From: Persicitalea jodogahamensis
Lineage (GTDB): Bacteria; Bacteroidota; Bacteroidia; Cytophagales; Spirosomataceae
DNA length: 64,000 nt
Assembly: GCF_014651615.1 (NCBI RefSeq)
Contig: NZ_BMXF01000001.1
Span: 1,335,731 to 1,399,730, forward strand
Direction: 5' to 3'
Below, piece by piece: positions 51,497-60,333 of this stretch. Position numbers and translations under genes: made by a program. The notes below the pieces were generated by a model. That model made no database searches. It had not been told where the DNA came from and saw only the letters and a program-made list of their open reading frames with translations. Within the stretch, counting starts at the first letter, position 1. Every line of letters starts with the position of its first letter.

Positions 51497-52210
51497 ATGA
51501 AAAATCAAATTCAAAATACCTTGAATAGATTTGGTTATAAATTAGGGAGATACCCTGATGAAAGCCAGCGAAGAAGGTCAAAATTATTTGAAATAAATAA
51601 AATAAACACTGTAATCGATGTGGGAGCAAATTTCGGTCAATATGCAACCGAAATCAGACGAGATGGGTACCAGGGAAAAATTGTATCGTTCGAACCAATA
51701 GGCCATGTATTTAATGAACTAAAAAAGCTATCGGACAAAGATAATTCTTGGAAATCTGTAAATATTGCTCTTGGTGATAGAGATGAGAAAGCTACGATAA
51801 ATATTTCAAACAATATTGCAAGCAGTTCTTTGCTTGGAATGAAGGATGGCAAAATAGATTCATACAAGAACGAGATTTTTTATACTGGAACAGAGTCTAT
51901 AACTGTGAAAACGCTGGATTCCATTTTTGAAAAATATTTCAATCCCGAAGTTGACACAATTTTTCTAAAAATAGATGCCCAGGGTTACGAAAGTAAAATT
52001 TTAGATGGTGCCGCCAATTGCCTGGAATTTGTCAAAGGACTACAAATTGAGATGTCATTGGTCGAGTTATACAATGGAGAAACCCTTTTTCTACCAATGC
52101 TGAACAGGCTTTCTAGTCTGGGGTTTGATCTAAAAGGGATTGAGCTTGGTTTTTACGACCAACGCACTATGGAGCTTTTTCAGGTAGACGGGATTTTTTA
52201 CAAAAAATAG
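51497..52210 (+). CDS. FkbM family methyltransferase 2
   Basis: A 237-residue FkbM-type methyltransferase: NTVIDVGANFGQYATEIRR (motif I), KIVSFEPIGHVFNEL, TLDSIFEKYFNPEVDTIFLK and IDAQGYESKILDGA. It differs clearly from the FkbM protein upstream of the flippase, so the two probably methylate different positions or sugars. The sequence is AT-rich. It begins 4 bp after the flippase gene and is followed by a GT2 glycosyltransferase. Confidence 0.85.
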   Translation: MKNQIQNTLNRFGYKLGRYPDESQRRRSKLFEINKINTVIDVGANFGQYATEIRRDGYQGKIVSFEPIGHVFNELKKLSDKDNSWKSVNIALGDRDEKATINISNNIASSSLLGMKDGKIDSYKNEIFYTGTESITVKTLDSIFEKYFNPEVDTIFLKIDAQGYESKILDGAANCLEFVKGLQIEMSLVELYNGETLFLPMLNRLSSLGFDLKGIELGFYDQRTMELFQVDGIFYKK

Positions 52211-52242
52211 CACCTAACACTATCAAATGTTAGTACTGGCAA

Positions 52243-53013
52243 ATGGCTGATTCTATTAGAATATCCATTATTACCCCCGTGTATAATGGCGAAAGGTATT
52301 TGGAAGAAACCATACAAAGTGTCCTCAACCAGACCTATGCCAATATCGAACATATTGTTGTGGACGGGGTTTCCGAAGACAATACGCTTGATATCATAAA
52401 CAAATACAGGGAAAAAATCGCCAAAGTGATCGTTGAGCGAGACAGGTCAATGTACGAAGCTATTAACCGGGGAATTGCCATAGCTTCGGGGGATTACTTG
52501 CTAGTACTTAACTCAGATGACTGTTTGGCTGATAATAAAACAATCAAAAAGGTCGCTGATTATGTAGCCCGCTACCCTAACTATTTGGCATACTATGGTG
52601 ATATTTTTAAAAGAGAAGGCCGTAAGTTAACTAAACGCAAAGTATTCCAGATTAGTAAGCAGAATCTTCTTCATACCCAGCATTGTACGCTAATTCCCCA
52701 TCCGGCGCTTTTTGTGGATCGGATGAAGTCGTTGGAATTAGTGGGAGTATATGACTTGTCGTATCGCTATGCTTCCGATTTTGACTACATTTTAAGACTT
52801 TTGGAAAGTGGTCCAGTCAAGCATATGAGACTCTTTGTGTCGATATTCAGAATCCACCCAGACAGCATTTCGGCAAGCGGAAAACTCGACCAAGAACGCC
52901 TGGCCATATTGGGGAAATACCAAAAAGATCATCCTCAATGGTTAAAGTCGCTGCTCTACCTATTGATTTGGTCAAGGTATAAGATCCTCAATTATATCGC
53001 TAACAAACGGTGA
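52243..53013 (+). CDS. Glycosyltransferase family 2 (first of three)
   Basis: A 256-residue GT-A fold enzyme: RISIITPVYNGERYLEETI at the start, HIVVDGVSEDNTLDII, the nucleotide-sugar site VLNSDDCLAD (DxD-like, about 88-97) and a C-terminal acceptor region. It resembles WcaA/WbbD-type enzymes that transfer one sugar to a lipid-linked oligosaccharide. The specific sugar is not predictable. It ends 3 bp before the polymerase gene. Confidence 0.88.
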   Translation: MADSIRISIITPVYNGERYLEETIQSVLNQTYANIEHIVVDGVSEDNTLDIINKYREKIAKVIVERDRSMYEAINRGIAIASGDYLLVLNSDDCLADNKTIKKVADYVARYPNYLAYYGDIFKREGRKLTKRKVFQISKQNLLHTQHCTLIPHPALFVDRMKSLELVGVYDLSYRYASDFDYILRLLESGPVKHMRLFVSIFRIHPDSISASGKLDQERLAILGKYQKDHPQWLKSLLYLLIWSRYKILNYIANKR

Positions 53014-53016
53014 ACA

Positions 53017-54309
53017 ATGGAAAGAGCTCTGTTTTTGGTTTACCTAAGCTGCCTTTCTTTGACGAGTGCTTTTGCCCTTACTTCCACGATTACTGTGCCG
53101 TTGTTTTTGTCGCTTCTTTGCGTCGTCATCTTTGTAATAAATGCAATTATTTATAGGGATCATTACCTAAGTATCGAGGTAGAAGACCTAGTTCTTTTCT
53201 TATTTTTATTATCTGTTTACTTAGGTTTTTTCCTAAATCAGAACCACTTCAAAAGTGGCAAGCCCTTCAACCACGTAATAGCCTATTCTTATGTCGTACT
53301 AATTAACTATTATCTTATTAAGAATGCCTATTATCATCTTTGCAAAAAGTTCGGTGCTGGATTCATCAGTAAGTCTTATGCAGCCATTTACTTTGGTATT
53401 TTCATTACTTGTGCGTTTGGCATTGCGGAATTTTGGCTTAAAAATATTAAGGGTATCGATGTCGATAGCTACATCCCTCGTCCGGCAGTTTCTGAATATG
53501 AACCCCTGGCTCTGACTGATTTCATTCGATTGCGGTCTTTTGTAGAAGAGTCTGGTCACTTAGCTTACTATATCGAAGTTTTTGCCCCCATCGCAATTTA
53601 TTTTTCCAGGAAAAAAAAATATCTTTTTTACCCATTGGTTGCCGTTATCAGTGCATGCTTTCTGCTGACTTTCAGTACGGCGGGCTGGTTGATTTCTGCA
53701 TTTACTTACCTGATACTGACCATCTGGTATGCTGAGTTTTGGAAGCAGCGCGAAAATACCATTGTTAATTATCGTAAAATATTCAGGTATCTGCTTGGTG
53801 TCGGGATTGTAGTATCGATCTTTGCCTCGAATTATAACTTGGTCACCTATGTTTCTTCTGCCTTAAAAGAGGTGGTTGTATACAAGATTGGCCGATCAAA
53901 TTCGGCAGAAGACCGAACAGCCCGCTATCTCGAAGGAGTTAATGCTTTAGCGCATTCCGATTTACTCCGGCTTTCATTTGGTAACGGACCAGCCGTTTAC
54001 GATACGCTCCAGTTCCATCGGGGAGGGACCATACTGCTTTATCTAACCATCATTCTGGAAAGCGGGCTGTTGGGGCTGAGTTTTTTTCTGATTTTCTGTG
54101 CCTTACTTTTTTACAAAGCCATGAAGCTGCAAAATCCGCAACTCCGGTTTGTCCTCCTGTTCGCACTTTGCAGTTCATTTCTTCATTTTTTGATCATTTC
54201 CAACTACTGGTATCCCTGGTTTTGGATTCTGGCTATTATCATTCAGGCGAATTATAGAATGGATCGAATCAATGGACAAGTCCGGGCTTATCAGCTGCAA
54301 AACGCTTGA
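53017..54309 (+). CDS. O-antigen/capsule polymerase-like membrane protein 1 (Wzy-type)
   Basis: A 430-residue protein with about 10-12 hydrophobic segments and a larger extracytoplasmic loop near residues 145-190 containing IRLRSFVEESGHLAYYIEV. This is the general plan of Wzy polymerases and O-antigen ligases. Later residues SAEDRTARYLEGVNAL...SFGNGPAVYD match the periplasmic loop of that family. Wzy proteins are poorly conserved, so the call rests on topology and context. A nine-A run (53611-53619) lies within the gene and could slip. It is followed 18 bp later by a GT4 gene. Confidence 0.78.
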   Translation: MERALFLVYLSCLSLTSAFALTSTITVPLFLSLLCVVIFVINAIIYRDHYLSIEVEDLVLFLFLLSVYLGFFLNQNHFKSGKPFNHVIAYSYVVLINYYLIKNAYYHLCKKFGAGFISKSYAAIYFGIFITCAFGIAEFWLKNIKGIDVDSYIPRPAVSEYEPLALTDFIRLRSFVEESGHLAYYIEVFAPIAIYFSRKKKYLFYPLVAVISACFLLTFSTAGWLISAFTYLILTIWYAEFWKQRENTIVNYRKIFRYLLGVGIVVSIFASNYNLVTYVSSALKEVVVYKIGRSNSAEDRTARYLEGVNALAHSDLLRLSFGNGPAVYDTLQFHRGGTILLYLTIILESGLLGLSFFLIFCALLFYKAMKLQNPQLRFVLLFALCSSFLHFLIISNYWYPWFWILAIIIQANYRMDRINGQVRAYQLQNA

Positions 54310-54327
54310 CCGTAACCAATTGCCAAT

Positions 54328-55419
54328 ATGACAAAACGAAAGCTGGCTTACGTGCTGCACGACATATCGCTTGGCGGGGTTGAGGTGGCGTTGGTTTCGG
54401 CTATTCCCCGGTTGTTCCGAGAATTCGAACTTAGGGTAATCTGCTTAGGGCCAATCGATCCATCTTTGGTGCATCAGCTGTCGCCGGCTGAAAGAGCGGT
54501 TTTGGTTTCGGTACCCTACCATCCTGCCAGGTTAGCCTTGACGGTTGCATCTGCAGTCAGATTATTGCTTCATTTCAATCCTGAGCTGATGGTATGCTCG
54601 CTTTGGCGGGCCTCTGCGGTTGGATTTGTTGTCAAGAAACTGAGGAAAAAAATTCGTTTTTTTGCCTTTGTTCACAACACTACCTTTTTTCATCCGCTTG
54701 ACCGGCTTTTCACCGGAATTGCTATCAGGAATGCTGATTTCATACTAACCGACTCGCAAGCTACGCGCCGTTTCGTCATGTCAAATTTTGCTTGCGCTGC
54801 CCCCAACGTAATGGTAGTGTCACTGCTTACTCACCCTTCACCCGACCACAGAACCATGACCCCACCTCGACCGAATCAAGAAATAAGATTTTTATTTTTG
54901 GGGAGAGTGAACGAAACCAAAAACATCCCCCTAGCCATCGATGCAATCCGATACCTGCGAGATCGAGGCTTAACCGCCACTTTGGACATCTATGGTACTG
55001 ATGACGGCGGGTGGGAAGCAGTAGTAAATCACATTGCTCACCGCCGCTTGCAGGAGGTCGTACAACTTAAAGATGGACTTGATCCGGCATTGAGATTCAC
55101 TATATTTCAGCAGTACAGCTTCCTAATCCAACTTAGTCGGGCCGAGGGTATGGCCATGAGTGTGGCTGAAGCCATGCAGCATGGGCTGGTATGCGTAGTG
55201 ACGCCGGTTGGCGAGATCCCCAACTATTCGATGGATCTCGACTCAGCAATTTTTATAAACATTGGGTCGCCAGATGACTGGGAAGAATCATTGCGAAAGC
55301 TCGAAAACGTGGTAAAAAACCCGCTTCTGTACGAGGCAATTTCCAAGTCGTGTTACCACAATTTTAAGGAGGCAGAAACTTACGCTGACACTTTGGTAAC
55401 ATGTCTAGATGCAATTTGA
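54328..55419 (+). CDS. Glycosyltransferase family 4 (GT-B), first copy
   Basis: A 363-residue retaining GT-B enzyme: an N-terminal LAYVLHDISLGGVEVAL acceptor-domain motif, a linker, then a C-terminal nucleotide-sugar domain with FLFLGRVNETKNIPLAIDAI (about 188-207). The E-x7-E motif lies in SRAEGMAMSVAEAMQHGLV (about 271-289). It adds one sugar to the repeat unit. Base composition is less AT-rich than that of its neighbours. An 83-bp gap follows before the next GT4 gene. Confidence 0.88.
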   Translation: MTKRKLAYVLHDISLGGVEVALVSAIPRLFREFELRVICLGPIDPSLVHQLSPAERAVLVSVPYHPARLALTVASAVRLLLHFNPELMVCSLWRASAVGFVVKKLRKKIRFFAFVHNTTFFHPLDRLFTGIAIRNADFILTDSQATRRFVMSNFACAAPNVMVVSLLTHPSPDHRTMTPPRPNQEIRFLFLGRVNETKNIPLAIDAIRYLRDRGLTATLDIYGTDDGGWEAVVNHIAHRRLQEVVQLKDGLDPALRFTIFQQYSFLIQLSRAEGMAMSVAEAMQHGLVCVVTPVGEIPNYSMDLDSAIFINIGSPDDWEESLRKLENVVKNPLLYEAISKSCYHNFKEAETYADTLVTCLDAI

Positions 55420-55502
55420 CGTGGGCTTGCAATGCCAATGACTGAATCGCTTTGAAGTACACATACAATTTATTTGTTTGACAATCCAGTAATTCCTCCT
55501 GA

Positions 55503-56582
55503 GTGAAAATACTCCATGTCGTTACACTCTCTGAATTGGGCGGCTCTCAATCCGTCATTATCAGCCTATCGGTAGCAGCAGTGGCTGATGGGCATAAGGT
55601 GATGGTGGTTGCCTCATCTGGTGGAGGCTTGTGGGAGATTCTCCCACAAGAGGTACAGCAGTGGCCTATTGATACTCTTACGCGCGAAATCAATCCGTTC
55701 TGTGACTTCAAAACCTACCGCAAGCTAAAAAAAATCTATCGAAAATTTTGCCCCGATGTCATCCATTTACATTCCTCTAAGATTGGTGTACTAGGCCGAA
55801 TAGCGTTCCCCAGAGACAAAATAATCTATACCGTACATGGTTTCGATTCAATCAGAATTGCTTACCGCCGCTTTCTTCCTCTTGAAAAGATCCTGCAACG
55901 CAGTTGTGCCCATATCGTGGCAGTGAGCCGGTACGACTACATGAATCTCATTGCCGAAGGAATCAGTCGCAGTGTCACCTACATTTACAATGGAATTGAG
56001 GATTACCAATCAATTCTCAGCCAGCCATTACCGGCAACCATTGAATCCTATGGCAAGAGGATTGAAGCAGGCAAATCCTTCGCAGTAATATGTATTGCCC
56101 GCATTTCACCTCAGAAAAAATTTGACTTGTTTTGCGAAGTGGCCCAATCACTTATCGAGCAAGATATTGATTTTTACTGGATTGGAAATAAGGAAGTACC
56201 AGGAAACCTGCCGGAGAACGTACATTGCCTAGGAGAAATCCCAAATGCCCATCAACTTATACCATACTCAGATCTATTTTTCTTACCCTCTCATTACGAA
56301 GGGCTTCCCATATCAATTCTCGAGTCCCTATGCTACGGAGTTCCGGTAATTGCTTCGGATGTTGGCGGCGTACCCGAAATACTGAACGGTAAGAACGGTT
56401 TTTCTCTAAAAAACGACGTAGAAGCCTTCCGACAAGTAATATTATACTATAAGACCAAAAAGGCTATCCACAAAAGCGCAGGCAATGAAGCGAGGCTCTC
56501 ATTTTTAAGTCATTTCACCGTTAACAGGATGTACAGATCATATCTCGCCCTCTACGAATCTATACTCAGAAGCCGGTCTTAG
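55503..56582 (+). CDS. Glycosyltransferase family 4 (GT-B), second copy
   Basis: A 359-residue GT-B enzyme with KILHVVTLSELGGSQSVII at the start (the GGSQ motif of EpsD/PglA-like transferases), DVIHLHSSKIGVLGRIAF, IARISPQKKFDLFCEVAQ and E-x7-E in SHYEGLPISILESLCYGVP, then IASDVGGVPEIL. The start is GTG at 55503, matching the family N-terminus. It is the last gene before a 542-bp interval without a convincing gene, so it may end the first half of the glycan block. Confidence 0.88.
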   Translation: MKILHVVTLSELGGSQSVIISLSVAAVADGHKVMVVASSGGGLWEILPQEVQQWPIDTLTREINPFCDFKTYRKLKKIYRKFCPDVIHLHSSKIGVLGRIAFPRDKIIYTVHGFDSIRIAYRRFLPLEKILQRSCAHIVAVSRYDYMNLIAEGISRSVTYIYNGIEDYQSILSQPLPATIESYGKRIEAGKSFAVICIARISPQKKFDLFCEVAQSLIEQDIDFYWIGNKEVPGNLPENVHCLGEIPNAHQLIPYSDLFFLPSHYEGLPISILESLCYGVPVIASDVGGVPEILNGKNGFSLKNDVEAFRQVILYYKTKKAIHKSAGNEARLSFLSHFTVNRMYRSYLALYESILRSRS

Positions 56583-57124
56583 CCCCCGCCCTTTTCTAAT
56601 AGTTTGCTTACTTTTGCAGAGTGTAAGGCTTCTTAGCACTAGGCATGGACTTGGTAGACGAGGCGTCGATAAATATAAGTCAATGGTAAAGAAGAGGACA
56701 GTCATTCGAAAAAACGCCCCCTTGGCCGTCAATATTGATGAAAGTATGAATCTATTCATTGTTACCGCCAACGTGTATTACGGTGATCTACCTCAATATG
56801 GTATTTTATTTGCTACATTCGATTAGCGACTCTGCACAATCAACAATGACACAAGGAATCATTATAAATATGATGATTGGCGTAGGACGGCTAAATTCCA
56901 GTCGCATCTTGACATAGAAGCAGCCTGATAAACCTCTATTTTTTTGCATGTTAAAATATACAATGCGTCAGAATTTATGCCCTTACAATTAAGCAACATA
57001 GTATTTCCGTTTCACAAAAATACATCCTATAAACGATAGAATAGAGCAGGGTCAAGATGTGTGAGATCAAATAGAAAACAGCATTTTTGTTCACTGCAAT
57101 CAAACGGCAGATTGCGCAGCACAG
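56583..57124 (+). other. 542-bp interval without a convincing gene, inside the glycan block
   Basis: It holds a -7 element-like TACTTTTG at 56609-56616. An ATG frame of 14 codons follows at 56644 (MDLVDEASINISQW then stop). A 70-codon frame (56614-56826, TTG start) has no recognisable domain. No tRNA, IS end or strong terminator is seen. It may be a leader for the second half of the cluster, or the remnant of a lost gene. Confidence 0.5.
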
Positions 57125-58105
57125 ATGGAAGAAAATTTCAAAGAATTGAAATATGTATTAGTCAAACGCGATGCCAAACTATATGGCTATCCTACCTCAT
57201 TTGATGTTTTGAGAGAATTTGAAGATACGATCGAAAATCAAGGCGCCCATGTTAATACTATATATAACAACAGTAGATTTGTACCATTACTATATAAAAG
57301 TGCGTTAATTAAGCTCAATGTTTCACTACCAAACATAATTCCACAAAATAAGAGATCAGCTAGGTTTTGTAGTGTTCAAATGGGGCCGGATTTCGGAAAA
57401 ATACTTCCATACTGCTCTAAAAATTCGGCTACATATGCTTATTTTTTTGATATCTGGCCCCAGTTCTTCGGTGTTATGGAAAAGTTTTTGAAAAAAAGTG
57501 GGATTACTCATGTTTTTGTCTCGTCTTCTGTGCTTGCAGAAAAATTGAAAAGTAAGGGATACGATAACGTTTCGTGGATTCCAGAAGGAGTCAATTCCGA
57601 ATCTTACAGATATTTGGCGTACGAAAATAAAGATATTGATGTTTTAGAACTGGGAAGAAAACATCAGACGATCCACGAAAAGATAAAGAATCATCTAAAT
57701 TTACATGGCAGAAAGCACATTTACGAAAAAATTAAAGGAAAAATCATTTTCTCTGATCAAGGGAAAATGATTCAAGGAATGGCCAGAAGCAAGATTTCAA
57801 TATGCTTTCCCAAAAGCGAAACTCATCCGCAATTAGCAGGGCCTATAAGTACCATGACCAATCGCTATTTGCAATCTATGGCATCGAAGTGTCTGGTGGT
57901 AGGCACAATGCCCGAAGAGATGAAACAACTGTTTGGCTATGAGCCTGTTGTAACGCTAGATCAAAAGGATCCAGCGCTTCATTTAGAAAATATTCTCATT
58001 AATTATAGCAGTTATTTTCCATTGATTGAGAAGAACTACAAAGCCATTGTTGAACAGCACACCTGGGAAAACAGATGGCATCAGATGTTGAAAGTGATGG
58101 AATGA
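57125..58105 (+). CDS. Putative glycosyltransferase (GT-B, Glycos_transf_1_2/CgeB-like)
   Basis: A 326-residue protein. The N-terminal half is diverged. The central part reads FVSSSVLAEKLKSKGYDNVSW then IPEGVNSESYRY. The C-terminal part, RSKISICFPKSETHPQLAG then TNRYLQSMASKCLVVGTMPEEMKQLFG, ends in a helix with HTWENRWHQML, the layout of CgeB-like GT-B transferases. The gene is strongly AT-rich. It starts the second sub-block after the 542-bp gap, and its stop overlaps the next start by an ATGA junction. Confidence 0.75.
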   Translation: MEENFKELKYVLVKRDAKLYGYPTSFDVLREFEDTIENQGAHVNTIYNNSRFVPLLYKSALIKLNVSLPNIIPQNKRSARFCSVQMGPDFGKILPYCSKNSATYAYFFDIWPQFFGVMEKFLKKSGITHVFVSSSVLAEKLKSKGYDNVSWIPEGVNSESYRYLAYENKDIDVLELGRKHQTIHEKIKNHLNLHGRKHIYEKIKGKIIFSDQGKMIQGMARSKISICFPKSETHPQLAGPISTMTNRYLQSMASKCLVVGTMPEEMKQLFGYEPVVTLDQKDPALHLENILINYSSYFPLIEKNYKAIVEQHTWENRWHQMLKVME

Positions 58106-58896
58106 AGAACGATTCAAATAGTCCAACAATAAGCATCATCATTGCTACTTTAAATGCCGAAGAAGGAATCGGAAGGACGATGGAAAGTATCCTGACTCAA
58201 AGTTATGATAATGTAGAAGTGATAGTTATAGATGCCTGCTCTACTGACAAAACCCGTGCGATTGTGGAAAACTTCCACGGAATGAATGTAACATGGGTCT
58301 CAGAGCCAGACAATGGTATTTATGATGCTTGGAATAAGGGCATACGTCTGTCAAAGGGTAAATGGATATCTTTTTTGGGATCAGGTGATACTTTAATTAA
58401 TGGTGCGCTGATGAGATACATAGAATTCGTCCAGCAACTCGACACAACGCCCGAATTCGTTTCGTCGATTGTAAATGTAGTGGCCCAAAATGGTACCGTA
58501 CTATACAAAATGGGTCTACCTTGGAAATGGCCACTATTCCTGAACTCAATGGGTATTGCACATGTTGGCTCCTTTCATTCGAGAAAGCTTTTCGAAGAAA
58601 ATGGCTACTTTGATATAACTTATAAGATAGCCGGAGACTACGAATTTTTGATGCGTTCAAAAGATAAGCTAATAGCCCACTATATACCCGAATTAACAGT
58701 TAATATGCTATACGGAGGGGTTAGCCAAGGCTATAAAATATTAGAAGAAGATTTCAGATTAAGAGTATCGACCGGTGGAATGGCTAAATTCAGAGCAAAG
58801 ATAAGGTATCTAATCGATGTAGTAAAAATGGGCGCTCGGTTCTATTTAGACAAATTTAAAATCTATAACCATTCCTTTTCGAAAAGACTTCCCTAA
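58102..58896 (+). CDS. Glycosyltransferase family 2 (second of three)
   Basis: About 264 residues from the ATG at 58102, which overlaps the preceding stop as ATGA; the frame is also open from an ATG at 58075. GT-A motifs are TISIIIATLNAEEGIGRTM, VIVIDACSTDKTRAIV, SEPDNGIYDAWNKGIRLSKG (typical of WcaA/WbdM-like transferases) and FLGSGDTL as the DxD region. A C-terminal KIAGDYEFLMR motif is also present. It transfers one sugar in repeat-unit assembly. It is AT-rich like its neighbours. Confidence 0.87.
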   Translation: MKNDSNSPTISIIIATLNAEEGIGRTMESILTQSYDNVEVIVIDACSTDKTRAIVENFHGMNVTWVSEPDNGIYDAWNKGIRLSKGKWISFLGSGDTLINGALMRYIEFVQQLDTTPEFVSSIVNVVAQNGTVLYKMGLPWKWPLFLNSMGIAHVGSFHSRKLFEENGYFDITYKIAGDYEFLMRSKDKLIAHYIPELTVNMLYGGVSQGYKILEEDFRLRVSTGGMAKFRAKIRYLIDVVKMGARFYLDKFKIYNHSFSKRLP

Positions 58897-58971
58897 TTTT
58901 ATCCGAACAAATCGATTTCCTTTCTAATTGAGTAAAGAGTTATTGCAATAAGTATCTCGATATAGATTTAA

Positions 58972-60291
58972 ATGAGGGCATTTATAAATTTTTCTTTTAT
59001 AGTAAGTATTTTTTTGCCGTTGAGTTCTATTCATTTAGGATTTGTTGATTTATATTATTACTATTTCTTAATAATTATTTTACTTCCATATTTTTTTATT
59101 AAGTTTCAAAGCATTGATCTTGGATTCGCTATTAGCATTTTCATCATTTTTTTGAATGGTACAGTTAATATATTGTTAAATAATAATGACACCTTTTCTT
59201 TTTTAAAGGTTTTTTTGGGGATTGTAATGAGTTCCTTATTCTTTTATTATATCATAAAGGCAAATAACTTTGACTTTATGAAAATGCTAAAATTATATTA
59301 TTATTTTGCATTAGTTGCAGCAGTCATTGGTCTTATCCAGTTCTTTGCTTTCCTCGTTGGTTTACAGCCAATTTATGATCTTTCATGGCTCGGCTTACGG
59401 GTAATGAATCCTACAACCCTAGGCAGTATATTGGTGTATCCCGTGCACTCCATAACTGACGAACCCGCTGGTTTCGCTTTCGTTGAAGCTGCAGCCATGC
59501 ATATAGCACTTGGAACGCTTTTGAATACCGGGAGCCTTAAATTGGGTACCAAGATACAGGCATCGATTATCTTGCTGGCTTTTCTGTTATCCTTCTCTTC
59601 GACTGGTTATGTAATTATCTTCATCTCACTATTGTTGCATTACGTTAATAAGATTAATTTCAAAAGAATTGTTCTGTTCTTTATTTTATCAAGCTTTTCC
59701 TTATTTTCTCTTTACGAATTCGTACCCAAGTTCAAGGAGAGATTAGACACATCGCTTGGTTTGATTTTAGGCAACATTGTTGTCGATACTTACGCACAAG
59801 ATCAAGAAAGTGCAAATGGCTCTGCCATCATCCTTTTTAACCATTTCTTGATAGCCGCTGAAAACTTTCGGAATCACCCTTTTGGAACCGGTGTTGGTTC
59901 TCATCATTTAGCCTTCGAGAGATACAACCGGCTCCAGACCTGGTTTACTGGATATGGTCCTGGAGGAATTGCTCTCAATGCAAATGATGGATGTTCACTT
60001 TTCAACCGTCTACTATCAGAGTTAGGTATTCTAGGCTTGGGTGGAATCGCTTTATTCCTTTTTAGATATTATCTTAAAAATGGACCACCGGATCTATTAC
60101 TCGCCAATCACGCATCATTAGTGGTGATTTTAGCTGCACTGTTGCGGAGTGGGCATTATTTCATTTATGGCTTGCCATTTTTTTTCTTCCTCTATTATTA
60201 TTCAGCAATTTTCAATAATCCTTCTAAATCAGTTTTCCCTTTTCCCTTTTATTCCGTCGATTCAGCTTCCAAGCCAAAAGTCATCGACTAA
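58972..60291 (+). CDS. O-antigen/capsule polymerase-like membrane protein 2 (Wzy-type)
   Basis: A 439-residue, very AT-rich gene product with about 10-12 hydrophobic segments. A large extracytoplasmic region contains FVEAAAMHIALGTLLNTGS and, later, HPFGTGVGSHHLAFERYN then GLALN-like and LFNRLLSELGILGLGGIALFLF segments. This matches the O-antigen ligase/Wzy layout, where the H-P-F-G-x-G motif is common. It is the second polymerase-like gene of the cluster and does not closely resemble the first. One may polymerise and the other act as a ligase, or one may be from an older cluster. Confidence 0.8.
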   Translation: MRAFINFSFIVSIFLPLSSIHLGFVDLYYYYFLIIILLPYFFIKFQSIDLGFAISIFIIFLNGTVNILLNNNDTFSFLKVFLGIVMSSLFFYYIIKANNFDFMKMLKLYYYFALVAAVIGLIQFFAFLVGLQPIYDLSWLGLRVMNPTTLGSILVYPVHSITDEPAGFAFVEAAAMHIALGTLLNTGSLKLGTKIQASIILLAFLLSFSSTGYVIIFISLLLHYVNKINFKRIVLFFILSSFSLFSLYEFVPKFKERLDTSLGLILGNIVVDTYAQDQESANGSAIILFNHFLIAAENFRNHPFGTGVGSHHLAFERYNRLQTWFTGYGPGGIALNANDGCSLFNRLLSELGILGLGGIALFLFRYYLKNGPPDLLLANHASLVVILAALLRSGHYFIYGLPFFFFLYYYSAIFNNPSKSVFPFPFYSVDSASKPKVID

Positions 60292-60333
60292 ATAAAAAAA
60301 TCGATCATCTAGAACATATTTCTGAAATCGTAA

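Noticed and set aside
56614-56826. 70-codon frame in the glycan-block gap
   Set aside because: TTG start, no recognisable domain, and composition unlike the neighbours. Kept only as part of the unexplained interval.
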